Positions 53,689 to 61,571 of a stretch of DNA of 64,000 nt are shown one piece after another. The DNA comes from Pseudonocardia sp. HH130629-09 (lineage in GTDB: Bacteria > Actinomycetota > Actinomycetes > Mycobacteriales > Pseudonocardiaceae), in assembly GCF_001294645.1 (NCBI RefSeq), contig NZ_CP011868.1, positions 4,402,001-4,466,000 of the forward strand, written 5' to 3'. The translations under genes were made by a program, and so were the position numbers. How positions within the stretch are numbered: position 1 is the stretch's first letter; each line of letters begins with the position of its first letter. The notes under the pieces are model-generated. The model saw only the letters and a program-made list of their open reading frames with translations, had not been told where the DNA came from and made no database searches.

Positions 53689-54486
53689 TCAGAACCGCCG
53701 GTTGGCCAACACCCGGATCTGCTCGCGGACGGTCGCGGCCTCCGCCGGGTCCACGTCGACCACGAGCAGCCCGGGCTCGGCACCGAGCGCGTCGACGACC
53801 TCGCCGCGCGGGCCGGCGACCAGGCTGTACCCGATCCCGGTCGGGGCCTTGCCGTGCTCGCGGCCGACCGTGGTCGGGTCGGCCTGGTCGCACGCCACGA
53901 CGAACGAGCCGGTGTCCACCGCACGGGCCCGCACGAGCAGCTCCCACTGCTCACGCTTGCCCGGGCCCGTGCCCCAGGAGGCGGGGACCAGCAGCACGGT
54001 GGCGCCGTCGTCGGCGAGGCGCTGGTACAGCCCGGGGAAGCGCACGTCGTAGCAGGTGGACAGGCCGACCGTGACCGGATCGTCCCCGCCCACCCCGACC
54101 ACGACCACATCGTTCCCGGGCTCGACGGTGTCGGACTCGGCGAACCCGAACGCGTCGAACATGTGGATCTTGTCGTAGTGGGTGTCGACGCCGCCGCCGG
54201 TCGCGAGCAGCGTGTTGCGTACCCGGCCGTCCCCGGACGGCGTGAACATCCCCGCGACGACGGTGGTCCCGGCCGTACGGGCGACCTCGCGGACCCGGGT
54301 GGCCCAGGGCCCGTCCAGCGGCTGCGCCACCGGGCCGAGCGGGACCCCGAAGCAGCACATCGTGGCCTCGGGGAACAGCACGAGCTGCGCGCCGGCGTCG
54401 GCGGCGGCACGGGTGCGGCGTTCCACCTCGGCGAGGTTCTCCTCCGGATCCGGGGTGGACACGATCTGGGCGAGGGCGATCCGCAT
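53689..54486 (-). CDS. Carbon-nitrogen hydrolase (omega-amidase-like)
   Basis: A 265-aa nitrilase-superfamily amidase with the Glu40 (LFPEATM), Lys106 (YDKIHMF) and Cys145 (STCYDVRFPG) triad. Group members convert 2-oxoglutaramate/2-oxosuccinamate, or deaminated glutathione, to acids; ureidopropionase is less likely. ATG at 54486 fits MRIALAQI, the standard N terminus. It diverges from the DAHP synthase leader by 48 bp and is otherwise solitary. Confidence 0.88.
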   Translation of the reverse strand: MRIALAQIVSTPDPEENLAEVERRTRAAADAGAQLVLFPEATMCCFGVPLGPVAQPLDGPWATRVREVARTAGTTVVAGMFTPSGDGRVRNTLLATGGGVDTHYDKIHMFDAFGFAESDTVEPGNDVVVVGVGGDDPVTVGLSTCYDVRFPGLYQRLADDGATVLLVPASWGTGPGKREQWELLVRARAVDTGSFVVACDQADPTTVGREHGKAPTGIGYSLVAGPRGEVVDALGAEPGLLVVDVDPAEAATVREQIRVLANRRF

Positions 54487-54533
54487 GTGCCGGTGGTACC
54501 ACGCCTGCCGCAGACGTGGGGTACGGTCGTGGC

Positions 54534-54602
54534 GTGCTGAACGCGTACTACTGGTTTCGCCGGCCGGCCCGGGATGGGCTGGCAGGTGCCGTAGCGCGCT
54601 GA
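54534..54602 (+). CDS. Aromatic-codon leader peptide (attenuator) upstream of DAHP synthase
   Basis: A 22-residue ORF, VLNAYYWFRRP..., with consecutive Tyr-Tyr-Trp-Phe codons at 54546-54557. TACGGT at 54522-54527 lies 6 bp before the GTG, so the leader is leaderless. Ribosome stalling on scarce aromatic charged tRNAs would decide between the downstream hairpins (54612-54676) before aroG. The same arrangement, aroR-aroF, has been described in Corynebacterium glutamicum. It is too short for automatic annotation. Confidence 0.8.
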   Translation: MLNAYYWFRRPARDGLAGAVAR

Positions 54603-54611
54603 CCTCCATCC

Positions 54612-54676
54612 CCTCGAGCCGGCATGTCGGACCGGCTCGGTCGAGGTGATCCGGGGCGGTCCGCCGGGTAAGGACC
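54612..54676 (+). promoter_or_regulatory. Attenuator hairpins between the leader peptide and aroG
   Basis: The leader stop is at 54602. An 8-bp perfect stem CGAGCCGG (54615-54622) with CCGGCTCG (54632-54639) forms the first hairpin. A second, GGTCC (54658-54662) with GGACC (54672-54676), covers the likely Shine-Dalgarno AAGGA (54670-54674) of aroG. Alternative pairing ACCTC (54602-54606) with GAGGT (54643-54647) would break the first. Competing structures fit translation or transcription attenuation. No terminal T-run is present. Confidence 0.6.
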
Positions 54677-54686
54677 ATCATCTCCG

Positions 54687-55757
54687 ATGAGTGCGAGCAC
54701 CACCCCTCTGCAGGTCGCCCCGACCGACGACCGGCGCATCGAGCGGATCAGCCCGCTGATCTCGCCGGCGCTGCTGCGTCACGACCTGCCCTGCGATCCC
54801 CGGGTCGCCGACACCGTCACCCGCGGTCGCGCCGCGGTCACCGACGTCCTCGACGGCCACGACGACCGGTTGCTCGTCGTCGTCGGGCCGTGCTCGGTGC
54901 ACGACCCGGACGCCGCCCTGGACTACGCCCGCCGCCTCGCCACCCGCGCCGAGGAGCTGTCCGGCGAGCTGTGCATCGTGATGCGCACCTACTTCGAGAA
55001 GCCACGCACGACCGTCGGCTGGAAGGGCCTGATCAACGACCCGGGCCTGGACGGCACCTTCGACGTGAACCGCGGCCTGCGCACCGCCCGCAAGCTGCTG
55101 CTCGACATCTCGGCGCTCGGGATGCCGGTCGGCTGCGAGTTCCTCGACCCGATCACCCCGCAGTACATCGCCGACGTGGTCACCTGGGGCTCGATCGGCG
55201 CCCGCACCGCGGAGAGCCAGGTCCACCGCCAGCTGGTCAGCGGCCTGTCGATGCCGGTCGGGATCAAGAACGCCACCGACGGGGACATCCGCGCGGCGAT
55301 CGACGGGATGCGCGCGGCCGCGGCGTCGCACGTGTTCATGGGGGTCAACGCGGACGGGCTCGCCGGCCTGGTCACCACCACGGGCAACCCGGACACCCAT
55401 GTCATCCTGCGCGGTGGGGCGGTGCCGAACTACTCCGCCGCCGACGTGACCGCCACCGCCGACGGGCTGCGCGCGGCGGGGCTGCCGGAGCGCGTCGTGG
55501 TCGACGCCAGCCACGGCAACAGCGGCAAGGACCACGTGCGGCAGGCCACCGTCGTCGCGGACCTGGCCGAGCGCATCGCGGGCGGGGAGCGCGCCGTCAC
55601 CGGCCTGATGATGGAGAGCTTCCTGGAGGCGGGCCGCCAGGAGCTGGGGCCGGACATGGTCCGGGGCCGCTCGGTGACCGACGCCTGCATGTCCTGGGAC
55701 ACCACCGACGACCTGCTGGGCACCCTCGCCGACGCCGTGCGCCGCGGCCGCCGCTGA
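54687..55757 (+). CDS. aroG: 3-Deoxy-D-arabino-heptulosonate 7-phosphate synthase, type I-alpha
   Basis: First enzyme of the shikimate pathway. The 356-aa class I protein has VVVGPCSVHDPDAALDYARR, IVMRTYFEKPRTTVGWKGL (PEP site), GCEFLDPITPQYIADVV, GIKNATDG and VVVDASHGNSGKDHVRQ (metal site). The N-terminal extension matches allosterically regulated AroFGH-type enzymes. Its 5' region contains the Tyr-Tyr-Trp-Phe leader, so regulation is probably both allosteric and by attenuation. Corynebacterium aroF belongs to the same type. Confidence 0.94.
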   Translation: MSASTTPLQVAPTDDRRIERISPLISPALLRHDLPCDPRVADTVTRGRAAVTDVLDGHDDRLLVVVGPCSVHDPDAALDYARRLATRAEELSGELCIVMRTYFEKPRTTVGWKGLINDPGLDGTFDVNRGLRTARKLLLDISALGMPVGCEFLDPITPQYIADVVTWGSIGARTAESQVHRQLVSGLSMPVGIKNATDGDIRAAIDGMRAAAASHVFMGVNADGLAGLVTTTGNPDTHVILRGGAVPNYSAADVTATADGLRAAGLPERVVVDASHGNSGKDHVRQATVVADLAERIAGGERAVTGLMMESFLEAGRQELGPDMVRGRSVTDACMSWDTTDDLLGTLADAVRRGRR

Positions 55758-55768
55758 GGCCGGCCGGC

Positions 55769-56188
55769 TCACCCCGGGCCGCCCAGCAGGTCGAGCACCC
55801 GGCGGCGGAGCAGCTCGTACTGCGCGCGGCACCGTCGCGGCGGGTCGTCCGGCCGGACGACCACCCGGGGTGGGTGGACCGTCTCGCCCGGACCGAACTG
55901 GTCCCGGGTGAGGTCCACCTCGGCGCCGCCGGGCAGCCGGTTCCACCAGTGGTAGCCCTGCAGCCGGCCGTCGGCGTGCCACACCTCGGCCAGCAGCAGG
56001 TCACCGCCGAACAGGTCGTGCAGGACGAGCGCCGTCGCCCCGCACTGGCCCCGCGACGGGCGGCCCGGCGACCAGGTCGCCACGTCCGCGACGTCACAGG
56101 TGTCACGCCCCCAGGAGGCACGCAGCGCGGCGGCCACCCGGGCCGGGACGGGGGGCGAGGCCGGGGGCGACGACGGCGCGGTGGTCAT
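55769..56188 (-). CDS. YunG-like family protein
   Basis: A 139-aa protein with RGQCGATALVLHDLFGGDLL (Cys-containing, about 46-65), WHADGRLQGYHWWNRLPGG and VDLTRDQFGPGE, the pattern I associate with the YunG family, whose function is unknown. The order of strand motifs suggests a papain-like or NlpC-like fold, but no clear catalytic His/Asp set can be named. The stop lies in TGAGGCCGGCCGGCTCA shared with aroG (55755-55771). Confidence 0.6.
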   Translation of the reverse strand: MTTAPSSPPASPPVPARVAAALRASWGRDTCDVADVATWSPGRPSRGQCGATALVLHDLFGGDLLLAEVWHADGRLQGYHWWNRLPGGAEVDLTRDQFGPGETVHPPRVVVRPDDPPRRCRAQYELLRRRVLDLLGGPG

Positions 56189-56235
56189 GGCGACGACGCT
56201 ACGACCGGCCCCCGACAGTTCCGGGCCGTCGCCGG

Positions 56236-56724
56236 TCAGGGCGGCGCCGGGTCGAGGTGCCGTGCCATCAGGACGTCGTCGACGGGCGTCCCGTCGACGA
56301 CGAACTCGCCGCGCAGCACGCCCTCCTCGACGAAACCGCAGCGCCGGTACAGCGCCCGCGCCCGGGTGTTCGGGCCCAGCACCCGCAGCGTGAGCTTGCG
56401 CCCTCCGGTGTCACGGGCCCGGGCCACCGCGGCGTCGACCAGGGCACGGCCTACACCGCGGCCGGCGTGCCCGGGATGCACCGCGAGGCCGTCGACGTGG
56501 CGGACGTGGTCGTGCGCCGGGACGGCGGGCGGTGCGGTCCCGACGATCACGTACCCGGCCACGACGCCGTCGTCGTCGGCGACGAGCACCTCCCCGACCG
56601 GGGTCCGTTCCAGGAACGGCTCGGGCCGCGGCGGGGCGGGGCTGACCTGCGCGGTCCAGGTCAGGGCGTCGATCCGGGTGAGGGCGGGGTCGTCGGAGGG
56701 CGTCGCCGGACGGACCGTCAGCAC
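56236..56724 (-). CDS. GNAT N-acetyltransferase
   Basis: A 162-aa GNAT. VLTVRPATPSDDPALTRI, then VDGLAVHPGHAGRGVGRALV (acetyl-CoA pyrophosphate loop) and RALYRRCGFVEEGVLRGEFV (C-terminal strand pair). GTG at 56724 overlaps the preceding GNAT stop (56718) by 7 bp, so the two are co-translated. The C-terminal pattern CGFVEEGxLRxE is that of RimJ/RimL-like enzymes. Substrate unknown. Confidence 0.85.
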   Translation of the reverse strand: MLTVRPATPSDDPALTRIDALTWTAQVSPAPPRPEPFLERTPVGEVLVADDDGVVAGYVIVGTAPPAVPAHDHVRHVDGLAVHPGHAGRGVGRALVDAAVARARDTGGRKLTLRVLGPNTRARALYRRCGFVEEGVLRGEFVVDGTPVDDVLMARHLDPAPP

Positions 56725-57209
56725 CGGGACGCCGGGCGCCCGACGGGCCGGTCCATCCGCGTCTCGCTGATGCCGTCGGGTCGGTCCACGACGCCCCGGT
56801 CGACGAAGCCGAGCCGCCGGTAGAAGGCCGCGGCGCGGTCGTTGCCGATCACCACGTGCAGGGCCAGCGTCCGCGCGCCCCACCCGGCTGCGCGGTCGAG
56901 CACGGCGTCGACGAGGGCGGTCGCGGCTCCGCCGCCGCGCGCGTGCGGGGCGACCCACAGGGCGATGAGGTCGGCGACACCCTCGCCGTCCGGCGGGACG
57001 GCCACGACCTGCCCCGCGGGGCGGCCGTCGACGTCGACCACCAGGTAGCGGCCGGGCGCGGCGAGCCGGTCGCGCCACTCCCGCTCCCCCGCGCCCAGCC
57101 AGTCGGCGAGCCTGCTGTGGAACGCCTCGGGGGCCTCGGCCAGCGCGGCGAGGCGCAGGTCGCGCCAGGTCTCCCAGGCGTCGGGTCCCAGCTCCCGGAC
57201 GGTGATCAC
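56718..57209 (-). CDS. GNAT N-acetyltransferase
   Basis: A 163-aa GNAT. ITVRELGPDAWETWRDLRLA, LIALWVAPHARGGGAATALV (acetyl-CoA loop) and AAAFYRRLGFVDRGVVDRPDG. Paired with the adjacent GNAT gene by overlap. Tandem GNATs usually act on different small amines or amino acid termini; no pathway context. Confidence 0.86.
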   Translation of the reverse strand: MITVRELGPDAWETWRDLRLAALAEAPEAFHSRLADWLGAGEREWRDRLAAPGRYLVVDVDGRPAGQVVAVPPDGEGVADLIALWVAPHARGGGAATALVDAVLDRAAGWGARTLALHVVIGNDRAAAFYRRLGFVDRGVVDRPDGISETRMDRPVGRPASRC

Positions 57210-57349
57210 GGATGGCCTCCCGGACGGACGGAGGCGCCGAAGGTAGCAGCGCGCCGCAGCGGCGCCGCGGCGTGCCCGGCGATCGACAATCCTGATGACG
57301 GTGGTCCGGACGGCGCAACACCGGCCCGCCCTCCGGCGAGAGGACCGGC

Positions 57350-57505
57350 ATGACCGTGCCGCGCCGCCGCACCCGCCCCGCCGGGCCCCGCCTGCTGCTG
57401 GCCGGGGCCGTTCTCGTCCTCACCCTGGCCGGGCCGGGGGTGGCCGGTCCGGCCGCCGCCGGTACCGGCTGCTCCGCGGCCTGGACCACCGCCGGATGCC
57501 GGTGA
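57350..57505 (+). CDS. Small secreted peptide candidate
   Basis: A 51-aa ORF missed by length filters. Basic N region ([14 protein letters not shown]), hydrophobic stretch LLLAGAVLVLTLAGPGVAG, AAA cleavage site, and a 14-residue tail GTGCSAAWTTAGCR with two Cys, compatible with one disulfide. It is 49 bp before the secreted nuclease-like gene on the same strand. Not confirmed by homology. A leader peptide or secreted signal are both possible. Confidence 0.4.
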   Translation: MTVPRRRTRPAGPRLLLAGAVLVLTLAGPGVAGPAAAGTGCSAAWTTAGCR

Positions 57506-57553
57506 TCCCGCCCGACAGGCAACCGGACGCCCGATTCGGTACGAACTCCAGAC

Positions 57554-58153
57554 ATGTTGCCCGAACCACGCCACCGCGCCCGGACGCACCTGTCCGCCCT
57601 GTCCACCGGACCACGCCGCACGATCGCGCTGCTGGCCGTGCTCGTGCTGGTCGTCCTCGGCGTCGTCGGGGGTCTGACGATCGGCCGGATGGCCGACGAA
57701 CCGGTTGCGGCCGCCGACCCCGGGCCCACCGCGCTCGGCCCGCTCACCGGCCCTCCGACGTTGTTCGGGCGGGTGCAGCGGGTCGTGGACCCGGGGACGG
57801 TCGTGGTGGACGTCGCGGGGCGGCCGGTGACGGTGACAGTGATCGGCGTGGACACCACCTCGACGCCGGCGTGCGCCCGGGCCGACGCGCAGCGGTTCGC
57901 CGAGGGCTTCCTCGACGGCCAGGAGGTCACGCTGGTGCCCGACCCGACACTGCCCGCCCCGGCGCCCGACGCCCCGGCCTGGCCGGCGTACCTGGTGGTC
58001 GGCACGCAGCAGTCCTACACCGATGCGGCGCTCGTCGCGGGCTGGGTGGACCCGGGGCAGGGCCGCTACCGGCAGGGCTTCGAGGCCGGGCAGCGGATCG
58101 CCCAGGACCAACGGGCCGGGATGTGGGGGGCGCCGTGCGACCGGGCACCCTGA
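57554..58153 (+). CDS. Secreted SNase-fold protein lacking catalytic residues
   Basis: A 199-aa exported protein. Residues about 22-45 form a membrane anchor. The rest follows the staphylococcal-nuclease OB fold: VVDPGTVVVDVAGRPVTVTV, a Cys in VDTTSTPACARADA, QEVTLVPDP and the GWVDPGQGRY helix strand. Key catalytic residues of SNase (Asp in DGDT, Arg35, Glu43, Arg87) are not in place (PGT, Thr). It is probably a binding or structural SNase-like domain. Two Cys could pair outside the cell. Confidence 0.72.
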   Translation: MLPEPRHRARTHLSALSTGPRRTIALLAVLVLVVLGVVGGLTIGRMADEPVAAADPGPTALGPLTGPPTLFGRVQRVVDPGTVVVDVAGRPVTVTVIGVDTTSTPACARADAQRFAEGFLDGQEVTLVPDPTLPAPAPDAPAWPAYLVVGTQQSYTDAALVAGWVDPGQGRYRQGFEAGQRIAQDQRAGMWGAPCDRAP

Positions 58154-58205
58154 CCGGGAGGCGACACGACGGGTCCTCGCAACCGGGTGTCACCCGTTCG
58201 GCAGA

Positions 58206-58772
58206 ATGGTGAGCGTGGATCCCCGGGCCGTGCGCACGCGACGACGTCTTCAGGACGCGCTGCTCGCGCTGGCCAGGGAGCGCTCACTCGAGTCGATCAC
58301 GATCGCCGACGTGGCGGAGCACGCGTCGGCGAACCGCAGCAGCTTCTACCAGCACTACACCGACAAGGAGATGCTGCTGGCCGACGCGCTCGCCACCCGG
58401 GCCTCCGACGCCGGGGCGGGCCTGTCGGACCTCGCGATGGACGACATCGGTCCCGAGCCGCCCGCCGCGCTGCTGCGCTGGTTCCTCCATCTGGCCGAGC
58501 ACGCCCCGCTGTACCGGCAGGCGCTGTCCGGGGCCGCGGCGCCGGACGCCGCGGCCGGGATGCGGCGGCGGATGCAGGCGGTCGTCGCGGACACGACGCT
58601 GCGGCTCGGCGTCGCCGAGGACGAGTTCGGCATGCCTTTGGACGTGTTCGCCGCCGGCCTGACCTGGACGCTGCTCGGCGTCGCGGCCAGCTGGCTGGAA
58701 CGCGAGCCGCTGCCCCCACCCGAGGTCGCGGCCGGGTGGGCGTGGCGGATGCTGGTCCGCCGGGACTTCTGA
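58206..58772 (+). CDS. TetR-family transcriptional regulator
   Basis: A 188-aa regulator with an N-terminal helix-turn-helix (RTRRRLQDALLALARERSLE...IADVAEHASANRSSFYQHYTDKE) and a variable C-terminal ligand domain. ATG at 58206 overlaps a GTG start one codon later. It converges with the secreted repeat gene at a strong shared terminator (58770-58863) and has no neighbouring target evident. Confidence 0.88.
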   Translation: MVSVDPRAVRTRRRLQDALLALARERSLESITIADVAEHASANRSSFYQHYTDKEMLLADALATRASDAGAGLSDLAMDDIGPEPPAALLRWFLHLAEHAPLYRQALSGAAAPDAAAGMRRRMQAVVADTTLRLGVAEDEFGMPLDVFAAGLTWTLLGVAASWLEREPLPPPEVAAGWAWRMLVRRDF

Positions 58773-58863
58773 GCTCCGCTCGGAGGGACCGGTCGGCCGT
58801 ACCGCCCGGGCCGGGTCAAGCGGCCCGGGCGGTACGCGCCTCGCGGGGGTCCCGCGGAGCTCA
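58770..58863. terminator. Double-stem bidirectional terminator between TetR and the secreted repeat gene
   Basis: Outer arms TGAGCTCCGC (58770-58779) and GCGGAGCTCA (58854-58863) pair perfectly and contain both stop codons. An inner 14-bp perfect stem (58799-58812 with 58822-58835) sits between them. Together they give a large closed structure suited to stopping both transcripts. Confidence 0.85.
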
Positions 58864-59490
58864 GCCCTGGACGATGCCCGAGTTGCCCTGGTCGACCGTG
58901 GTGGTGGACTGGGAGACCGGGCCGCCGGACAGCAGGCCGCCGATGTTGATCGACGGGTTGACGGTGGCCGCGACGTCGATCAGGCCGCCGCGCTGCGAGG
59001 CGTGCCCGCCACCGCCGTGCTTGCCACCGGACTGCAGGATCCCGCTGTTGGAGTCGTCGACGGTGGTGGTCGACTGCTGCACCGGGCCGGAGTTGAGGAT
59101 GCCGCCGATGTTGGCCGACGGGCTGACGTCCAGGCCCAGGCCGACGAGGTCGTCGACCTGCACGGCGTCGCCCGCACCGCAGCCGTTCTGCACGATGCCG
59201 GAGTTGGACCGGTCGAGCGTGGTGTTCTGCTGGGAGACCGCACCCTGGTTCAGGATGCCGCCGACGTTGAGCTGCGGGTCGACCGCGGCGTCGAGGCCGA
59301 GCAGGCCGCCCTTCTGGCTGGCGGAGGACGGCGCGCAGTCGCGGCCCTTGTCGTGGTGCTTGCCGCCGTCGCCGTAGTCCCCGGCGAAGGCCATCCCGGC
59401 CGAACCCAGGACCAGCGGGACGGACAGGACGCCGGCGGTGGCGATCCGCCGGGCGTTACGACGGGCGGGAGTCGTCTCGGGGGCGTTCAT
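58861..59490 (-). CDS. Secreted protein with three amyloid-like repeats
   Basis: A 209-aa exported protein. Signal peptide to about residue 36 (AGMAFA), an acidic/His linker with Cys52, then three repeats of about 41 residues (60-101, 113-153, 168-208). Each has a hydrophobic start (e.g. GGLLGLDAAVDPQ), a GGIL strand, then a polar Gln/Ser/Thr segment ending SGIVQ. A single extra Cys104 between repeats 1 and 2. The SxxGIVQ-and-Gln/Asn pattern is reminiscent of curli-like or rodlet-type functional amyloids. ATG at 59490 is supported by AAGGAG. Family not recognised. Confidence 0.72.
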   Translation of the reverse strand: MNAPETTPARRNARRIATAGVLSVPLVLGSAGMAFAGDYGDGGKHHDKGRDCAPSSASQKGGLLGLDAAVDPQLNVGGILNQGAVSQQNTTLDRSNSGIVQNGCGAGDAVQVDDLVGLGLDVSPSANIGGILNSGPVQQSTTTVDDSNSGILQSGGKHGGGGHASQRGGLIDVAATVNPSINIGGLLSGGPVSQSTTTVDQGNSGIVQG

Positions 59491-60163
59491 GGCACTCCTT
59501 CTGTGGCGAGGTGATCCGGCCGTCACACTGACACTCCGTCACTGGCCGGTGCCGCAGAACGTACGGACGCCGATCACGGAACCGAGAGCACCCCCTCGTT
59601 CGAGGCGTCATATGTCCGTTTCTCGTGCGGACGACCGACCGTTCGCCGTTGATCAACTACACAGAGTGCTATCCGTCAGGTGTCGTTTAACTACTCTCCG
59701 TGGAAGATCGACAGCTCGCCGATCGTTACAGATGACGCCACGGAAGTGGGATGGATCACAGCGACGCAACGATGGGCGCGAACGGGCGTCTCTAGCCCCC
59801 GGGGTCACCGAGGCGACCGGGCCGGCGCCCGGGAAATGCCCCGCCCACCTGCGGCGATGGGCCGTACGGCGCGGCCGCACTGGACCGTTCGTCGCGCGGG
59901 GCGAGGCCGCCGGGTGTGTATCGATCGCCGAACGGCGGCACGTCCGAGGCCTGGACAGTCGTTGGCACCAGCCTGTCGCCGTCCGGGAGCACCCCTCATG
60001 GGACTCAACGACGTGGTCCGTCCGGAGTAACGCCGAGGATGCGTGTCACTCCGCAGCCGGGTTACGGAGCCCACGGGCGCCGCCGATCGGTGTCGCGGTG
60101 ACCCCGGCCCGGCGCTGCCGGAAACCGGTGTCGCACCGCGTCGGTGACCGCGATCCTGGGCCG
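59491..60163. other. Long intergenic region, no gene seen
   Basis: 673 bp between the secreted repeat gene and a GNAT gene. The first 300 bp are AT-richer than average, with TTGATCAAC (59649-59657), TATCCGTC and a GTCCG/CGGAC inverted repeat near 59612-59630. This probably holds the promoter of the secreted repeat gene on the minus strand and an upstream signal for the GNAT. No RNA gene is convincing. Confidence 0.5.
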
Positions 60164-60646
60164 GTGCACCTGGACCTGCGGCGTCTCGACGAACCCCTGC
60201 TCGCGGCCCTGTGCGACGCGGCCGCGGACGGGGCGGATCCACTCGAGGTGATGCCGCCGGTGCCCGGCCCGCCCGGCTGGACGCCCCGGCGGCGGGCGGC
60301 GTTCCTCGCGTTCCACCGGGAGCGGTCGGTCGCGGCGGCGGAACCGGTGGAGCGGACCTGGGCCGTCGTCGTCGACGGGGCCGTGGCCGGGGCGGCGCGG
60401 CTGGAACCGGTCGGGGGCGGCGAGGAGGCCGGGATCTGGCTGGCCCGGTCGTGGCGGGGCCGTGGAGTCGGCGGTGCGGTGCTGCGGATGCTCGTGGACC
60501 GGGCCGACGGCCCGGTCGTCGCGGAGACGACCGCGGACAACACCGCGGCGGTGGCGGCGCTGCACGGGCTCGGGGCGGGTGTGACCGTCGACGGCGGGGC
60601 CGTGCACGCGCGGGTGGACCGGGCGGGCCGACGACCACGGACGTGA
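60164..60646 (+). CDS. GNAT acetyltransferase
   Basis: A 160-aa GNAT: GTG 60164 (VHLDLRRLDEPLLAALCDAA), TPRRRAAFLAFHRERSVAA, GIWLARSWRGRGVGGAVLRM (acetyl-CoA loop) and VAETTADNTAAVAALHGLGA (C-terminal). Similar to RimJ/L-like N-acetylases. A long in-frame upstream extension exists to 59438, but it crosses low-complexity non-coding DNA and is rejected. Confidence 0.8.
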   Translation: MHLDLRRLDEPLLAALCDAAADGADPLEVMPPVPGPPGWTPRRRAAFLAFHRERSVAAAEPVERTWAVVVDGAVAGAARLEPVGGGEEAGIWLARSWRGRGVGGAVLRMLVDRADGPVVAETTADNTAAVAALHGLGAGVTVDGGAVHARVDRAGRRPRT

Positions 60647-60731
60647 CCCGGGCGAGGTATCGGCGGGCACCCCCGCGCCCCGGGTGACCGGCCCGCGATC
60701 AGTTCCGGGCGTACGGCGGGTCCTACCCGAC

Positions 60732-61565
60732 ATGTCGACCGCACACACCGCACGCCGCATGCACGACCTGCTCGAACCGATCTGCCTGGTCACCTACTTC
60801 GCCGACGAGCCGAACGAGGAGCTGGCCGCGCTGGGCCACCGCACCTACTGGGACGGCTACTTCGCGAGCCGGGCCGCCCCGCTCGGCCGGGTCCCGGCCC
60901 AGGTCGTGCACGCGGCCTTCTACAGCTTCGCCGAGGGCGAGGCCGCGCGGCACATCCCCAGCGCCTGGGCGACGATCCCGCCGGAGGACTCCTTCGCCGC
61001 GTGGCGGCGGGGCAGCGTGTCGGCCCTGCACCGGCTGCTCGGGGCGGAGCGGGTCGGCTCCCCGGCGACGACCCGCGCCGCCGACCTGCTCACCGAGGCC
61101 GCGGCGGGCGCCCCCACCGAGGGCCGGGTGATGTACGCCGGGATGCGCACCCTGCCTGTGCCCACCGACCCGCTGACCCGGCTGTGGCAGTCCGCCGCGA
61201 CCCTGCGCGAGCACCGCGGCGACGGGCACGTCACCGCGCTGCTCGCCGAGCGGATCGGCGGCACCGAGGCCCACATCCTGTCCGCGCTGGACATGGGCAT
61301 CCACCCGCCGGAGACCTTCGGGCGTGTGCACCACCTGCCGAGGGCCCGGCTGGCCGAGGTCATGGCCGGACTGCGGCACCGTGGCCTGGTCGACGACGCC
61401 GGGTGGCTCACCGACGCGGGCCGGGAGGTCAAGGCGCGCGTCGAGGCCGTGACCGACGAGCTCGCCGCGCCGCCGTACGCGGCCCTGTCCACCGCCGAGC
61501 TCGACGAGCTGGTCGCGGCACTGGAGCCGCTGTCCGTGGTGATGGCGGCGGCGTGGACGCCGTGA
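60732..61565 (+). CDS. SCO6745-family helical protein
   Basis: A 277-aa protein of a family found in Streptomyces and relatives (SCO6745-like), function unknown. MHDLLEPICLVTYFADEPNE at the N terminus, HRTYWDGYFASRAAPLG, RVMYAGMRTLPVPTDPLTRL in the middle and RARLAEVMAGLRHRGLVDDA in a C-terminal winged-helix-like segment. It is not part of a visible operon and converges with a TetR gene after 6 bp. Confidence 0.78.
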   Translation: MSTAHTARRMHDLLEPICLVTYFADEPNEELAALGHRTYWDGYFASRAAPLGRVPAQVVHAAFYSFAEGEAARHIPSAWATIPPEDSFAAWRRGSVSALHRLLGAERVGSPATTRAADLLTEAAAGAPTEGRVMYAGMRTLPVPTDPLTRLWQSAATLREHRGDGHVTALLAERIGGTEAHILSALDMGIHPPETFGRVHHLPRARLAEVMAGLRHRGLVDDAGWLTDAGREVKARVEAVTDELAAPPYAALSTAELDELVAALEPLSVVMAAAWTP

Positions 61566-61571
61566 CGCCGA

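Noticed and set aside
57282..57292. TCGACAATCCT as a fourth GntR operator
   Set aside because: Only half of the palindrome is present and it lies between unrelated GNAT and secreted-protein genes.
59438..60163. N-terminal extension of the GNAT at 60164
   Set aside because: Arg-rich, crosses AT-richer intergenic DNA and overlaps the secreted protein start; GNAT fold begins at 60164.
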